From assembly GCA_040285825.1 (NCBI GenBank), contig JAUPSS010000012.1, positions 186,001 through 250,000 on the forward strand: a DNA stretch of 64,000 bases, read 5' to 3'. Below are positions 38,701-51,575 of this stretch, piece after piece. A model generated the notes under the pieces. That model was not told the origin of the DNA, ran no database searches, and worked only from the letters and a program-made list of their open reading frames with translations. Numbering within the stretch: position 1 is the first letter of the stretch; each line of letters opens with the position of its first letter. The position numbers and the translations under genes were made by a program. This stretch comes from Eukaryota sp. TZLM1-RC (Eukaryota > Metamonada: BaSk clade).

Positions 38701-41700
38701 TTTATAACTAGCTCAGTATTACCTGTTCTTGTTCCTCCATGGTGGTTGAATGTGGCAATATAAAAGTCACCAAAGCATGAATAATCAAATGTTGAATCTT
38801 GAAGTAAATTTAGAGAGGAAAAGTGACCATTACATTGACTTAATAATTCAAATTGACAAGAATTGTGTAAATAAACTTCACTTCCCAAAGTAATTAATAC
38901 TGCATTTTCAGAAACTTTAAACAGAGAATTGTCGTAAAAATTAATTAAAGAATTGGATAAATAAACTTCAGAATTACCATCAATTTGGATAAAACTTTCA
39001 TTATGAAGATTAATTGACTCAATTGAAGAGATATTGGTAAAATCTGTTATACCTACTGAACCACCAAATAAATTGAGAGTTGGTATTAATGAAACCTTTG
39101 AATTACCATTAAATTCAACCAAACCATCAACCAAATCAACAAATAAAGAATCAACTTGAACATTTTCTTTAAATTCAACATTACCATTAATGACTTTTAC
39201 CTTCAACTTAGAAACAAAAGCTTCACCTTGGAAACAGCAGAACCAAATGAATCAATAATAATATTTTCAGCAACATCAAGATATCCTGCTACAATTAACT
39301 GAGAATTTGAATTATTTAATAATAAAAGAGAATAGCTTTCTAATGACCCACTTTCTCGAACATTTAGGATGTTATTTAGGTTTAATTTTCCAGGATTTTT
39401 CTAGTAAAAGATTACCATTCACTATATCAAACTCTTGATTAAGATCCAAAGTACCATTTCTTATAACAAAATTACCATTATTGACAACTTTGGCATCAAT
39501 AGAGAGTAGAGCTTCACAGATTTTTTCAACTTTACCATAATTACTTACAAATGAATTAGAATCCGAATCTCCAGTAATAATTCCATTTGAATCCAAGTTA
39601 ATAGTAAATAAACCTTGGTCTGAAACATTAAATTCTCCATTAGAATTCAGTACAAAATTTCCAGAATTCCAAACAGCATGACCCTCAATTAAAAGTTTGT
39701 GGTTTTCCATAATTAAATCTTCACTACCATCAAATAAACCTTCTCCTTTAATTATAGTGGATGAATGGGTAGTTTTAGAAATAAGCAAACCACTATTCCA
39801 ATGATAAAAATCATTTATAACTAGCTCAGTATCACCTGTTCTTGTTCCTCCATAGTGGTTGAATGTGGCAATATAAAAGTCACCAAAGCATGAATAATCA
39901 AGTGTTGAATCTTGAAGTAAATTTAGAGAGGAAAAGTGACCATTACATTGACTTAATAATTCAAATTTACAAGAATTGTGTAAATAAACTTCACTTCCCA
40001 AAGTAATTAATACTGCATTTTCAGAAACTTTAAACAGAGAATTGTCGTAAAAATTAATTAAAGAATTGGATAAATAAACTTCAGAATTACCATCAATTTG
40101 GATAAAACTTTCATTATAAAGATTAATTGACTCAATTGAAGAGATATTGGTAAAATCTGTTATACCTACTGAACCACCAAATAAATTGAGAGTTGGTATT
40201 AATGAAACCTTTGAATTACCATTAAATTCAACCAAACCATCAACCAAATCAACAAATAAAAGAATCAACTTGAACATTTTCTTTAAATTCAACATTACCA
40301 TTAATGACTTTTACCATCAACTTAGAAACAAAAGCTTCACCTTGGAAAACAGCAGAACCAAATGAATCAATAATAATATTTTCAGCAACATCAAGATATC
40401 CTGCTACAATTAACTGAGAATTTGAATTATTTAATAATAAAAGAGAATAGCTTTCTAATGACCCACTTTCTCGAACATTTAGGATGTTATTTAGGTTTAA
40501 TTTTCCAGGATTTTCTAGTAAAAGATTACCATTCACTATATCAAACTCTTGATTAAGATCCAAAGTACCATTTCTTATAACAAAATTACCATTATTGACA
40601 ACTTTTGCATCAATAGAGAGTAGAGATTCACAGATTTTTTCAACTTTACCATAATTACTTACAAGTGAATTAGAATCCGAATCTCCGGTAATAATTCCAC
40701 TTGAATTCAAGTCAATAGTAAATAAACCTTGGTCTGAAACATTAAATTCTCCATTAGAATTCAGTACAAAATTTCCAGAATTCCAAACAGTATGACCCTC
40801 AATTAAAAGTTTGTGGTTTTCCAAATTTAAATCTTCATTACCATCAAATAAACCTTCTCCTTTGATTATAGTGGATGAATGGGTAGTTTTAGAGGTAAGC
40901 AACCCACTATTCCAATGATAAAAATCATTTATAACTAGCTCAGTATCACCTGTTCTTGTTCCTCCATAGTGGTTGAATGTGGCAATATAAAAGTCACCAA
41001 AGCATGAATAATCAAGTGTTGAATCTTGAAGTAAATCTAGAGAGGAAAAGTGACCATTACATTGACTTAATAATTCAAATTTACAAGAATTGTGTAAATA
41101 AACTTCACTTCCCAAAGTAATTAATACTGCATTTTCAGAAACTTTAAACAGAGAATTGTCGTAAAAATTAATTAAAGAATTGGATAAATAAACTTCAGAA
41201 TTACCATCAATTTGGATAAAACTTTCATTATAAAGATTAATTGACTCAATTGAAGTGACATTGGCAAAATCTGTTATACCTACTGAACCACCAAATAAAT
41301 TGAGAGTTGGTATTGATGTAACCTTTGAATTACCATTAAATTCAACCAAACCATCAAATACATCAACAAATAAAGAATCAACTTGAACATTTTCTTTAAA
41401 TTCAACATTACCATTAATAACTTTTACCATCAACTTAGAAACAAAAGCTTCACCTTGGAAAACAGCAGAACCAAATGAATCAATAATAATATTTTCAGCA
41501 ACATCAAGATTTCCTGCTACAATTAACTGAGAATTTGAATTATTTAATAATAAAAGAGAATAACTTTCTAATGACCCACTTTCTCGAACATTTAGGATGT
41601 TGTTCAGGTATAATTTTCCAGGATTTTCAAGTAAAAGATTACCATTTACTATATCAAACTCTTGATTAAGATCCAAAGTACCATTTCTTATTACAAAATT

Positions 41701-44700
41701 ACCATTATTGACAACTTTTGCATCGATAGAGAGTGGAGATTCACAGATTTTTTCAACTTTACCATAATTACTTACAAGTGAATTAGAATCCGAATCTCCA
41801 GTAATAATTCCACTTGAATCCAAGTTAATAGTAAGTAAACCTTGGTCTGAAACATTAAATTCTCCATTAGAATTCAGTACAAAATTTCCAGAATTCCAAA
41901 CAGCATGACCCTCAATAATAAGCTTGTGGTTTTCCAAATTTAAATCTTCATTACCATCAAATAAACCTTCTCCTTTAATTATAGTGGATGAATGGGTAGT
42001 TTTAGAAATAAGCAATCCACTATTCCAATGATAAAAATCATTTATAACTAGCTCAGTATCACCTGTTCTTGTTCCTCCATGGTGGTTGAATGTGGCAATA
42101 TAAAAGTCACCAAAGCATGAATAATCAAGTGTTGAATCTTGAAGTAAATCTAGAGAGGAAAAGTGACCATTACATTGACTTAATAATTCAAATTTACAAG
42201 AATTGTGTAAATAAACTTCACTTCCCAAAGTAATTAATACTGCATTTTCAGAAACTTTAAACAGAGAATTGTCGTAAAAATTAATTAAAGAATTGGATAA
42301 ATAAACTTCAGAATTACCATCAATTTGGATAAAACTTTCATTATAAAGATTAATTGACTCAATTGAAGTGACATTGGCAAAATCTGTTATACCTACTGAA
42401 CCACCAAATAAATTGAGAGTTGGTATCGATGTAACCTTTGAATTACCATTAAATTCAACCAAACCATCAAATACATCAACAAATAAAGAATCAACTTGAA
42501 CATTTTCTTTAAATTCAACATTACCATTAATAACTTTTACCATCAACTTAGAAACAAAAGCTTCACCTTGGAAAACAGCAGAACCAAATGAATCAATAAT
42601 AATATTTTCAGCAACATCAAGATTTCCTGCTACAATTAATTGAGAATTTGAATTATTTAATAATAAAAGAGAATAACTTTCTAATGACCCACTTTCTCGA
42701 ACATTTAGGATGTTATTTAGGTTTAATTTCCCAGGATTTTCTAGTAAAAGATTACCATTTACTATATCAAACTCTTGATTAAGATCCAAAGTACCATTTC
42801 TTATTACAAAATTACCATTATTGACAACTTTTGCATCGATCGAGAGTAGAGATTCACAAATTTTTTCAACTTTACCATAATTACTTACAAATGAATTAGA
42901 ATCCGAATCTCCAGTAATAATTCCACTTGAATCCAAGTTAATAGTAAGTAAACCTTGGTCTGAAACATTAAATTCTCCATTAGAATTCAGTACAAAATTT
43001 CCAGAATTCCAAACAGCATGACCCTCAATAATAAGCTTGTGGTTTTCCAAATTTAAATCCTCATTACCATCAAATAAACCTTCTCCTTTAATTATAGTGG
43101 ATGAATGGGTAGTTTTAGAGGTAAACAATCCACTATTCCAATGATAAAAATCATTTATAACTAGCTCAGTATCACCTGTTCTTGTTCCTCCATGGTGGTT
43201 GAATGTGGCAATATAAAAGTCCCCAAAGCATGAATAATCAAATGTTGAATCTTGAAGTAAATTTAGAGAGGAAAAGTGACCATTACATTGACTTACTAAT
43301 TCAAATTTACCAGAATTGTGTAAATAAACTTCACTTCCCAAAGTAATTAATACTGCATTTTCAGAAACTTTAAACAGAGAATTGTCGTAAAAATTAATTA
43401 AAGAATTGGATAAATAAACTTCAGAATTACCATCAATTTGGATAAAACTTTCATTATAAAGATTAATTGACTCAATTGAAGTGATATTGGCAAAATCTGT
43501 TATACCTACTGAACCACCAAATAAATTGAGAGTTGGTATTAATGAAACCTTTGAATTACCATTAAATTCAACCAAACCATCAAATAAATCAACAAATAAA
43601 AGATCAACTTGAACACTTTCTTTAAATTCAACATTACCATTAATAACTTTTACCATCAACTTAGAAACAAAAGCTTCACCTTGGAAAACAGCAGAACCAA
43701 ATGAATCAATAATAATATTTTCAGCAACAACAAGATTTCCTGCTACAATTAATTGAGAGTTTGAATTATTTAATAATAAAAGAGAATAACTTTCTAATGA
43801 CCCACTTTCTCGAACATTTAGGATGTTGTTCAGGTTTAATTTTCCAGGATTTTCTAGTAAAAGATTACCATTTACAATATCAAACTCTTGATTAAGATCC
43901 GCAGTACCATTTCTTATTACAAAATTACCATTATTGACAACTTTTGCATCAATAGAGAGTAGAGATTCACAAATTTTTTCAACTTTACCATAATTACTTA
44001 CAAGTGAATTAGAATCCGAATCTCCAGTAATAATTCCACTTGAATTCAAGTCAATAGTAAATAAACCTTGGTCTGAAACATTAAATTCTCCATTAGAATT
44101 CAGTACAAAATTTCCAGAATTCCAAACAGCATGGCCCTCAATAATAAGTTTGTGGTTTTCCATAATTAAATCTTCATTACCATCAAATAAACCTTCTCCT
44201 TTGATCATAGTGGATGAATGGGTAGTTTTAGATGTAAGCAAACCACTATTCCACTGATAAAAGTCATTTATAACTAGTTCAGTATCACCTGTTCTTGTTC
44301 CTCCATGGTGGTTGAATGTGGCAATATAAAAGTCACCAAAGCATGAATAATCAAATGTTGAATCTTGAAGTAAATTTAGAGAGGAAAAGTGACCATTACA
44401 ATGACTTAATAATTCAAATTGACAAGAATTGTGTAAATAAACTTCACTTCCCAAAGTAATTAATACTGCATTTTCAGAAACTTTAAACAGAGAATTGTCG
44501 TAAAAATTAATTAAAGAATTGGATAAATAAACTTCAGAATTACCATCAATTTGGACAAAACTTTCATTATAAAGATTAATTGAATCAATTGAAGTGATAT
44601 TGGCAAAATCTGTTATACCTACTGAACCACCAAATAAATTGAGAGTTGGTATTAATGAAACCATTGAATTACCATTAAATTCAACCAAACCATCAAATAA

Positions 44701-47700
44701 ATCAACAAATAAAGAATCAACTTGAACATTTTCTTTAAATTCAACATTACCATTAATAACTTTTACCTTCAACTTAGAAACAAAAGCTTCACCTTGGAAA
44801 ACAGCAGAACCAAATGAATCAATAATAATATTTTCAGCAACATCAAGATATCCTGCTACAATTAATTGAGAATTTGAATTATTTAATAATAAAAGAGAAT
44901 AGCTTTCCAATGACCCACTTTCTCGAACATTTAGGATGTTATTTAGGTTTAATTTTCCAGGATTTTCTAGTAAAAGATTACCAGTCACAATATCAAACTC
45001 TTGATTAAGATCCAAAGTACCATTTCTTATTACAAAATTACCATTATTGACAACTTTGGCATCAATAGAGAGTAGAGATTCACAGATTTTTTCAACTTTA
45101 CCATAATTACTTACAAGTGAATTAGAATCCGAATCTCCAGTAATAATTCCACTTGAATCCAAGTTAATAGTAAGTAAACCTTGGTCTGAAACATTAAATT
45201 CTCCATTAGAATTCAGTACAAAATTTCCAGAATTCCAAGCAGCATGACCCTCAATAATAAGTTTGTGGTTTTCCATAATTAAATCTTCATTACCATCAAA
45301 TAAACCTTCTCCTTTGATCATAGTGGATGAATGGGTAGTTTTAGATGTAAGCAAACCACTATTCCACTGATAAAAGTCATTTATAACTAGTTCAGTATCA
45401 CCTGTTCTTGTTCCTCCATGGTGGTTGAATGTGGCAATATAAAAGTCACCAAAGCATGAATAATCAAATGTTGAATCTTGAAGTAAATTTAGAGAGGAAA
45501 AGTGACCATTACAATGACTTAATAATTCAAATTGACAAGAATTGTGTAAATAAACTTCACTTCCCAAAGTAATTAATACTGCATTTTCAGAAACTTTAAA
45601 CAGAGAATTGTCGTAAAAATTAATTAAAGAATTGGATAAATAAACTTCAGAATTACCATCAATTTGGACAAAACTTTCATTATAAAGATTAATTGAATCA
45701 ATTGAAGTGATATTGGCAAAATCTGTTATACCTACTGAACCACCAAATAAATTGAGAGTTGGTATTAATGAAACCTTTGAATTACCATTAAATTCAACCA
45801 AACCATCAAATAAATCAACAAATAAAGAATCAACTTGAACATTTTCTTTAAATTCAACATTACCATTAATAACTTTTACCTTCAACTTAGAAACAAAAGC
45901 TTCACCTTGGAAAACAGCAGAACCAAATGAATCAATAATAATATTTTCAGCAACATCAAGATATCCTGCTACAATTAATTGAGAATTTGAATTATTTAAT
46001 AATAAAAGAGAATAGCTTTCCAATGACCCACTTTCTCGAACATTTAGGATGTTATTTAGGTTTAATTTTCCAGGATTTTCTAGTAAAAGATTACCAGTCA
46101 CAATATCAAACTCTTGATTAAGATCCAAAGTACCATTTCTTATTACAAAATTACCATTATTGACAACTTTGGCATCAATAGAGAGTAGAGATTCACAGAT
46201 TTTTTCAACTTTACCATAATTACTTACAAGTGAATTAGAATCCGAATCTCCAGTAATAATTCCACTTGAATCCAAGTTAATAGTAAGTAAACCTTGGTCT
46301 GAAACATTAAATTCTCCATTAGAATTCAGTACAAAATTTCCAGAATTCCAAGCAGCATGACCCTCAATTAAAAGTTTGTGGTTTTCCAAATTTAAATCTT
46401 CATTACCATCAAATAAACCTTCTCCTTTAATCATAGTGGATGAATGGGTAGTTTTAGAGGTAAGCAACCCACTATTCCAATGATAAAAATCATTTATAAC
46501 TAGCTCAGTATCACCTGTTCTTGTTCCTCCATAGTGGTTGAATGTGGCAATATAAAAGTCACCAAAGCATGAATAATCAAGTGTTGAATCTTGAAGTAAA
46601 TCTAGAGAGGAAAAGTGACCATTACATTGACTTAATAATTCAAATTTACAAGAATTGTGTAAATAAACTTCACTTCCCAAAGTAATTAATACTGCATTTT
46701 CAGAAACTTTAAACAGAGAATTGTCGTAAAAATTAATTAAAGAATTGGATAAATAAACTTCAGAATTACCATTAATTTGGACAAAACTTTCATTATAAAG
46801 ATTAATTGACTCAATTGAAGTGATATTGGCAAAATCTGTTATACCTACTGAACCACCAAATAAATTGAGAGTTGGTATTAATGAAATCTTTGAATTACCA
46901 TTAAATTCAACCAAACCATCAAATAAATCAACAAATAAAGAATCAACTTGAACATTTTCTTTAAATTCAACATTACCATTGATAACCTTTACCTTCAACT
47001 TAGAAACAAAAGCTTCACCTTGGAAAACAGCAGAACCAAATGAATCAATAATAATATTTTCAGCAACATCAAGATTTCCTGCTACAATTAACTGAGAATT
47101 TGAATTATTTAATAATAAAAGAGAATAACTTTCTAATGACCCACTTTCTCGAACATTTAGGATGTTGTTCAGGTTTAATTTTCCAGGATTTTCTAGTAAA
47201 AGATTACCAGTCACAATATCAAACTCTTGATTAAGATCCACAGTACCATTTCTTATTACAAAATTACCATTATTGACAACTTTGGCATCAATAGAGAGTA
47301 GAGATTCACAGATTTTTTCAACTTTACCATAATTACTTACAAATGAATTAGAATCCGAATCTCCAGTAATAACTCCACTTGAATCCAAGTTAATAGTAAG
47401 TAAACCTTGGTCTGAAACATTAAATTCTCCATTAGAATTCAGTACAAAATTTCCAGAATTCCAAACAGCATGACCCTCAATAATAAGCTTGTGGTTTTCC
47501 AAATTTAAATCTTTATTACCATCAAATATACCTTCTCCTTTAATTATAGTGGATGAATGGGTAGTTTTAGAGGTAAGCAATCCACTATTCCAATGATAAA
47601 AATCATTTATAACTAGCTCAGTATCACCTGTTCTTGTTCCTCCATAGTGGTTGAATGTGGCAATATAAAAGTCACCAAAGCATGAATAATCAAATGTTGA

Positions 47701-50700
47701 ATCTTGAAGTAAATTTAGAGAGGAAAAGTGACCATTACATTGACTTAATAATTCAAATTTACAAGAATTGTGTAAATAAACTTCAATTCCCAAAGTAATT
47801 AATACTGCATTTTCAGAAACTTTAAACAGAGAATTGTCGTAAAAATTAATTAAAGAATTGGATAAATAAACTTCAGAATTACCTTCAATTTGGATAAAAC
47901 TTTCATTATGAAGATTAATTGACTCAATTGAAGTGATATTGGTAAAATCTGTTATACTTACTGAACCACCAAATAAATTGAGAGTTGGTATTGACGAAAT
48001 CTTTGAATTATCATTAAATTCAACCAAACCATCAAATACATCAACAAATAAAGAATCAACTTGAACATTTTCTTTAAATTCAACATTACCATTAATAACT
48101 TTTACCTTCAACTTAGAAACAAAAGCTTCACCTTGGAAAACAGCAGAACCAAATGAATCAATAATAATACTTTCAGCAACATCAAGATTTCCTGCTACAA
48201 TTAATTGAGAGTTTGAATTATTTAATAATAAAAGAGAATAACTTTCCAATGACCCACTTTCTCGAACATTTAGGATGTTATTTAGGTTTAATTTTCCAGG
48301 ATTTTCTAGTGAAAGATTACCATTTACTATATCAAACTCTTGATTAAGATCCAAAGTACCATTTCTTATTACAAAATTACCATTATTGACAACTTTTGCA
48401 TCGATAGAGAGTGGAGATTCACAGATTTTTTCAACTTTACCATAATTACTTACAAGTGAATTAGAATCCGAATCTCCAGTAATAATTCCATTTGAATCCA
48501 AGTTAATAGTAAGTAAACCTTGGTCTGGAACATTAAATTCTCCATTAGAATTCAGTACAAAATTTCCAGAATTCCAAACAGCATGACCCTCAATAATAAG
48601 CTTGTGGTTTTCCAAATTTAAATCTTTATTACCATCAAATAAACCTTCTCCTTTAATTATAGTGGATGAATGGGTAGTTTTAGAAATAAGCAACCCACTA
48701 TTCCAATGATAAAAATCACTTATAACCAACTCAGTATCACCTGTTCTTGTTCCTCCATGGTGGTTGAAATACCGCACCAACAACCCACCATGACTGGAAA
48801 CATCAAGAATACTTTCGCAGGCAATTGAAGCATTAGAAAAGCTGTAATTCCCATCAACACTTCTTAAGGATACCTCTGACACGGGTTGAATTACTAGACT
48901 TATGTCATCACCATTTAAACTATCAGCAGAAATTACAAACTTTGAGTGATTGCTGTGCCAATAATTTCCATTCAATTCAACACTAAAGGCATCAATAAAT
49001 TTCAAAGAAGAGCCAAAGTCCAGATTAAAAACTGAATCAGAGATTGAAACATGGTGGCAGTCAAGAAAGAAAATATTGGAATTTTGACTCAAAATTGTCA
49101 TATTTTCTAAAATGAAATCACAATTGGAAACTGTAAAGTTTGAAAAATTGGTTAAATTCAAAGCCGAATTTGAAACTGAAATTTTGGTTAGCGGTGAACA
49201 CGTCACCAGCACCTGAACTTCTGAACTGACGGTTTCAAAAATCACACTCAACTCTTCAAATGAAACCGACTCAGTTAATTCATATGTTCCAGAGGAAAAC
49301 AAAATTTTCCCTCCATGAGAGAGTCTGGCCACCGCTGTTTTGAATGAGCTGCATGAACCTGCTTGATTGGAACCACAACAAGACTGTTGGCTGGCGTCAA
49401 ATGAAACGTACACCGTGTCTAGGAAAACAATTGGGGAAATTTCAATAATAATTGAAAATTCTGAGTAGACCAAGTCAACAATTTCACAACCTTCTGGCAA
49501 CTCAAATGAAAAATCTCCATTTAATTCGGAAAATTTAAAAAGAGTAAAGTTTGAACCTGGTTCAATCTGAGAAAAGTCCCATTCCAAGTCGATAGAACCT
49601 TCGATACTCAATGTTCCTTCAACAATAATAGTGGGTTTAGAGACAAGATCAATAACAGTAGTTGATGTAGAATGTAATGTAAGGTCTCCATTAACAAACA
49701 AAGTTCCATTAGGTTGAAAAGTGCCATAAACTTTTAAATCACCCCCAATTACACCATTTCCAACCAAAAAAAAGTCAGATGCTATTGATAATACTTCCAC
49801 ATTCAAATTACCAGAATTCAGGGTAATATTACTAAGGAAGCTCGACTGCGTTGTTGGCGAAACATCCATTGTACCAGACACTGCGAGAGACTCATGAAAG
49901 TTGCATAGACTATTATTGGCCGTGACCTTACCAGATACATCGAGAGGGCAATAAACGTCAAAATCATGGGCAAGAATACTAAGCGTACCATGAATCTGCC
50001 CAAAAGAATAACTATCAACTCTTGAGATAGAAACAGTCTCAGAAGTAATAGGTGAATGCTCAGGCTCCGCAAAAACGCCCGAAAAAATGATGGAAAAATC
50101 AAACCCCAAGGTGATGAAGGACCCTGATCTATTTGGAATTAGAACAGGTGATCGATAAATCTCGTGAGTGTGATGTGGCAACCCCAATTGCGAATGCTGG
50201 TTGTCTCCCCAAGCAGCAATACTTCCATTATTGAAGAGAATCATTGAATTATACCCAGATGTCTTGACAGAAACGATGGGTGAAGTCCCAGTGATCCTGA
50301 CAGTGACTGGGTTGTGTCGATTGTGTATATTTCCATCACCAATTTGACCCTAAAATCAGGAAAAAACCAAACCAAACCTTGTTACCCAAACCATATGACT
50401 TTAATGTACCACTGTTGAGAAGGACCAATGTATGGTGAATTCCACAAGAAAATTGGTCTACATCTGACAATCCATTCTCTGTTGGACGACGGCGTGAATG
50501 AGGGTCTGCCAAGCCTAATTGTCTAAGATAAACATGAAAGAAAGAACAAACCCGTAATCATTAGGACCACATACCCATAATTTGTTGGCTGAATCAAGCA
50601 GATGGGAAAACTGAAACCCACAATCTGTGATTAGATCGAAATTAACAACAAACCCAAAGTTTCAATTGATGGTATACCTTCCAAAAGAACTGGGGTAGCA

Positions 50701-51575
50701 CGGTAATCTACGTGAGGACCTAGACCAATGGCTCCTTCCATTCCAAAAACATCAGATCCTAAAGAAAAGTCACCATTTGCACAGATACTGGAGGCGTTAT
50801 GAAGAGGAATTATGGAAGAATGAGACTGTGGGTTTAATGAATTAATTCCAAGCTGTCCAAAACTAAGGTTAAATTATAAAGAAAAACAAAACTTATTGCG
50901 TCCCCAGCTGGCGAGAGAGCCATCTGAAAGCAGTGCTAAAACGTGGGAATCACCAGAAGTGACAGCGGAAACAGGAGAAGGAAACCCAATGGAGAGTGGG
51001 GTCATGAAAGAATCATTTGTAGAACCTAAACCAAGCTGCCCTTCTTCGTTACTTCCCCAGGTGATAATGGAGCCGAAAGCAGGCGACAGGAAAAGTGTTG
51101 CAGAGGGGTGCAGGGTGAAGGTGGCAGCATTCTGAAAATGAAGAATTCCACGTATCCATACGCTATTGCCAGCAACAATATGGAGAGACACATGATCAAA
51201 GTTGATCGAGACAGTACTGTTAATATAAATAGCCGATGCACTGATGGAACAAGCTGATGGAGCTGCACAAACAAAGGATCCTCCAAATAAAGTAAGTGTG
51301 GTTGAAACTTGGAGAGATGCACCATCCCCCACAACAAACGTATTATCCCCCTGTGATACCAGTGATAAAACTGACAGTTCCTCATCAAGACTGATTTGAA
51401 TGGAATATTCTAGCTTCGGAAACACAACATCCGAGTGTTCTCCAGGAAGAACATTATCATTCCAACAAGAAGGATCAGTCCAACTACTTGTGCTTGAACA
51501 AATAAATGTCGAAACGTTGGAATTTACCAAGAAGAAGCAAAAAGTGACAAAAAACACAAGACGTGAGCTTAGCAT
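26795..51575 (-). CDS. Giant surface protein: RCC1 propeller, 371-residue repeats, PSI-like region, one TM
   Basis: Five exons: 51575-50893, 50862-50654, 50624-50552, 50522-50378 and 50349-26795. Exon sum is 24,665 bp; correcting four homopolymer indels leaves 8,221 codons. Order: signal peptide (residues 1-22); W-x-DPSCW...LPG-x-x-SDVVF start of a beta-solenoid; RCC1 blades with GQLG motifs (about 160-440); beta-helix-like region with a C-S-S-F-K-T-A-V-x-R-L...GG-x-I-x-x-S-x-GTY motif; 371-residue repeats (about 897-6900); unique strand-rich region; PSI-like CFEHHSCHDCVTDPNCGW near 7390; TM (AFLVVVAVVVLFVLCVIIGL, near 7865); about 330-residue Ser/Pro-rich tail ending in basic residues. Abundant N-x-S/T suggests glycosylation. 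Likely an adhesin or cell-coat protein. Breaks: indels at 37.6-40.3 kb and TAA at 34085, so expression as one chain is unproven. Confidence 0.75.
34074..34096 (-). other. In-frame lesion with TAA stop in the repeat array
   Basis: One unit has lost 13 bp between two AATTC copies and gained about 7 bp, net minus 6, so the frame is kept but codon 34087-34085 becomes TAA. It is the only break that is not a homopolymer length change. No 28-31 bp GT...AG intron removes it. Confidence 0.85.
37648..37652 (-). other. Frame disruption d: A-run one base longer
   Basis: Five A where other units have four (after GCAATAT). Changes frame for the rest of the gene. Confidence 0.9.
39232..39234 (-). other. 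Frame disruption c: A-run one base shorter
   Basis: Three A where other units have four. Compensates the insertion at 39396-39400. Confidence 0.9.
39396..39400 (-). other. Frame disruption b: T-run one base longer
   Basis: Five T where other units have four. With the deletion at 39232 it makes a short out-of-frame patch of about 160 bp. Confidence 0.9.
40258..40261 (-). other. Frame disruption a: A-run one base longer
   Basis: Four A where every other repeat unit has three at this point. Causes a frame change in the giant gene. Confidence 0.9.
50350..50377 (-). other. Intron 4 of the giant gene, 28 bp
   Basis: GTTTGG donor, GATTTTAG acceptor. Lies between SYGLGNK and GQIGDG. Confidence 0.85.
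50523..50551 (-). other. Intron 3 of the giant gene, 29 bp
   Basis: GTTTGT donor, TATCTTAG acceptor. Splits the glycine codon of NDYGQLG. Confidence 0.85.
50625..50653 (-). other. Intron 2 of the giant gene, 29 bp
   Basis: GTTTGT donor, ATCACAG acceptor. Removal joins SIETL to DCGFQFSHLL, a normal RCC1 strand. Confidence 0.8.
50863..50892 (-). other. Intron 1 of the giant gene, 30 bp
   Basis: GTTTTG donor, TTTAACCTTAG acceptor. Removal joins WGRN to NFGQLG, completing an RCC1 motif. Confidence 0.85.

Larger units (their letters stand above)
30750..48770 (-). repeat. 1,113-bp coding tandem repeat, about 16.2 copies
   Basis: A fixed landmark (AGTATCACCTG on the plus strand) occurs at 48733, 47620, 46507, 45394, 44281, 43168, 42055, 40942, 39828, 37601, 36488, 35375, 34262, 33155, 32042 and 30929, with a one-base variant (AGTATTACCTG) at 38715. 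Spacing is exactly 1,113 bp except where the four one-base indels and one 6-bp net deletion fall. Each unit encodes 371 residues that read as a series of short strands (VEFNGNSKV, LNLFGGSVGI, EVYLSNSLINFYDNS), typical of a parallel beta-helix. Units differ at only a few residues, and variants are shared in mosaic fashion between distant units. Confidence 0.97.

Noticed and set aside
30750-48770. Could the regular repeat be a CRISPR or satellite array?
   Set aside because: The unit is 1,113 bp, fully coding in one frame, with no spacers. It is a protein repeat.
49818-50102. Out-of-frame ORF over the giant gene's N-terminal region
   Set aside because: Shadow of the main frame.
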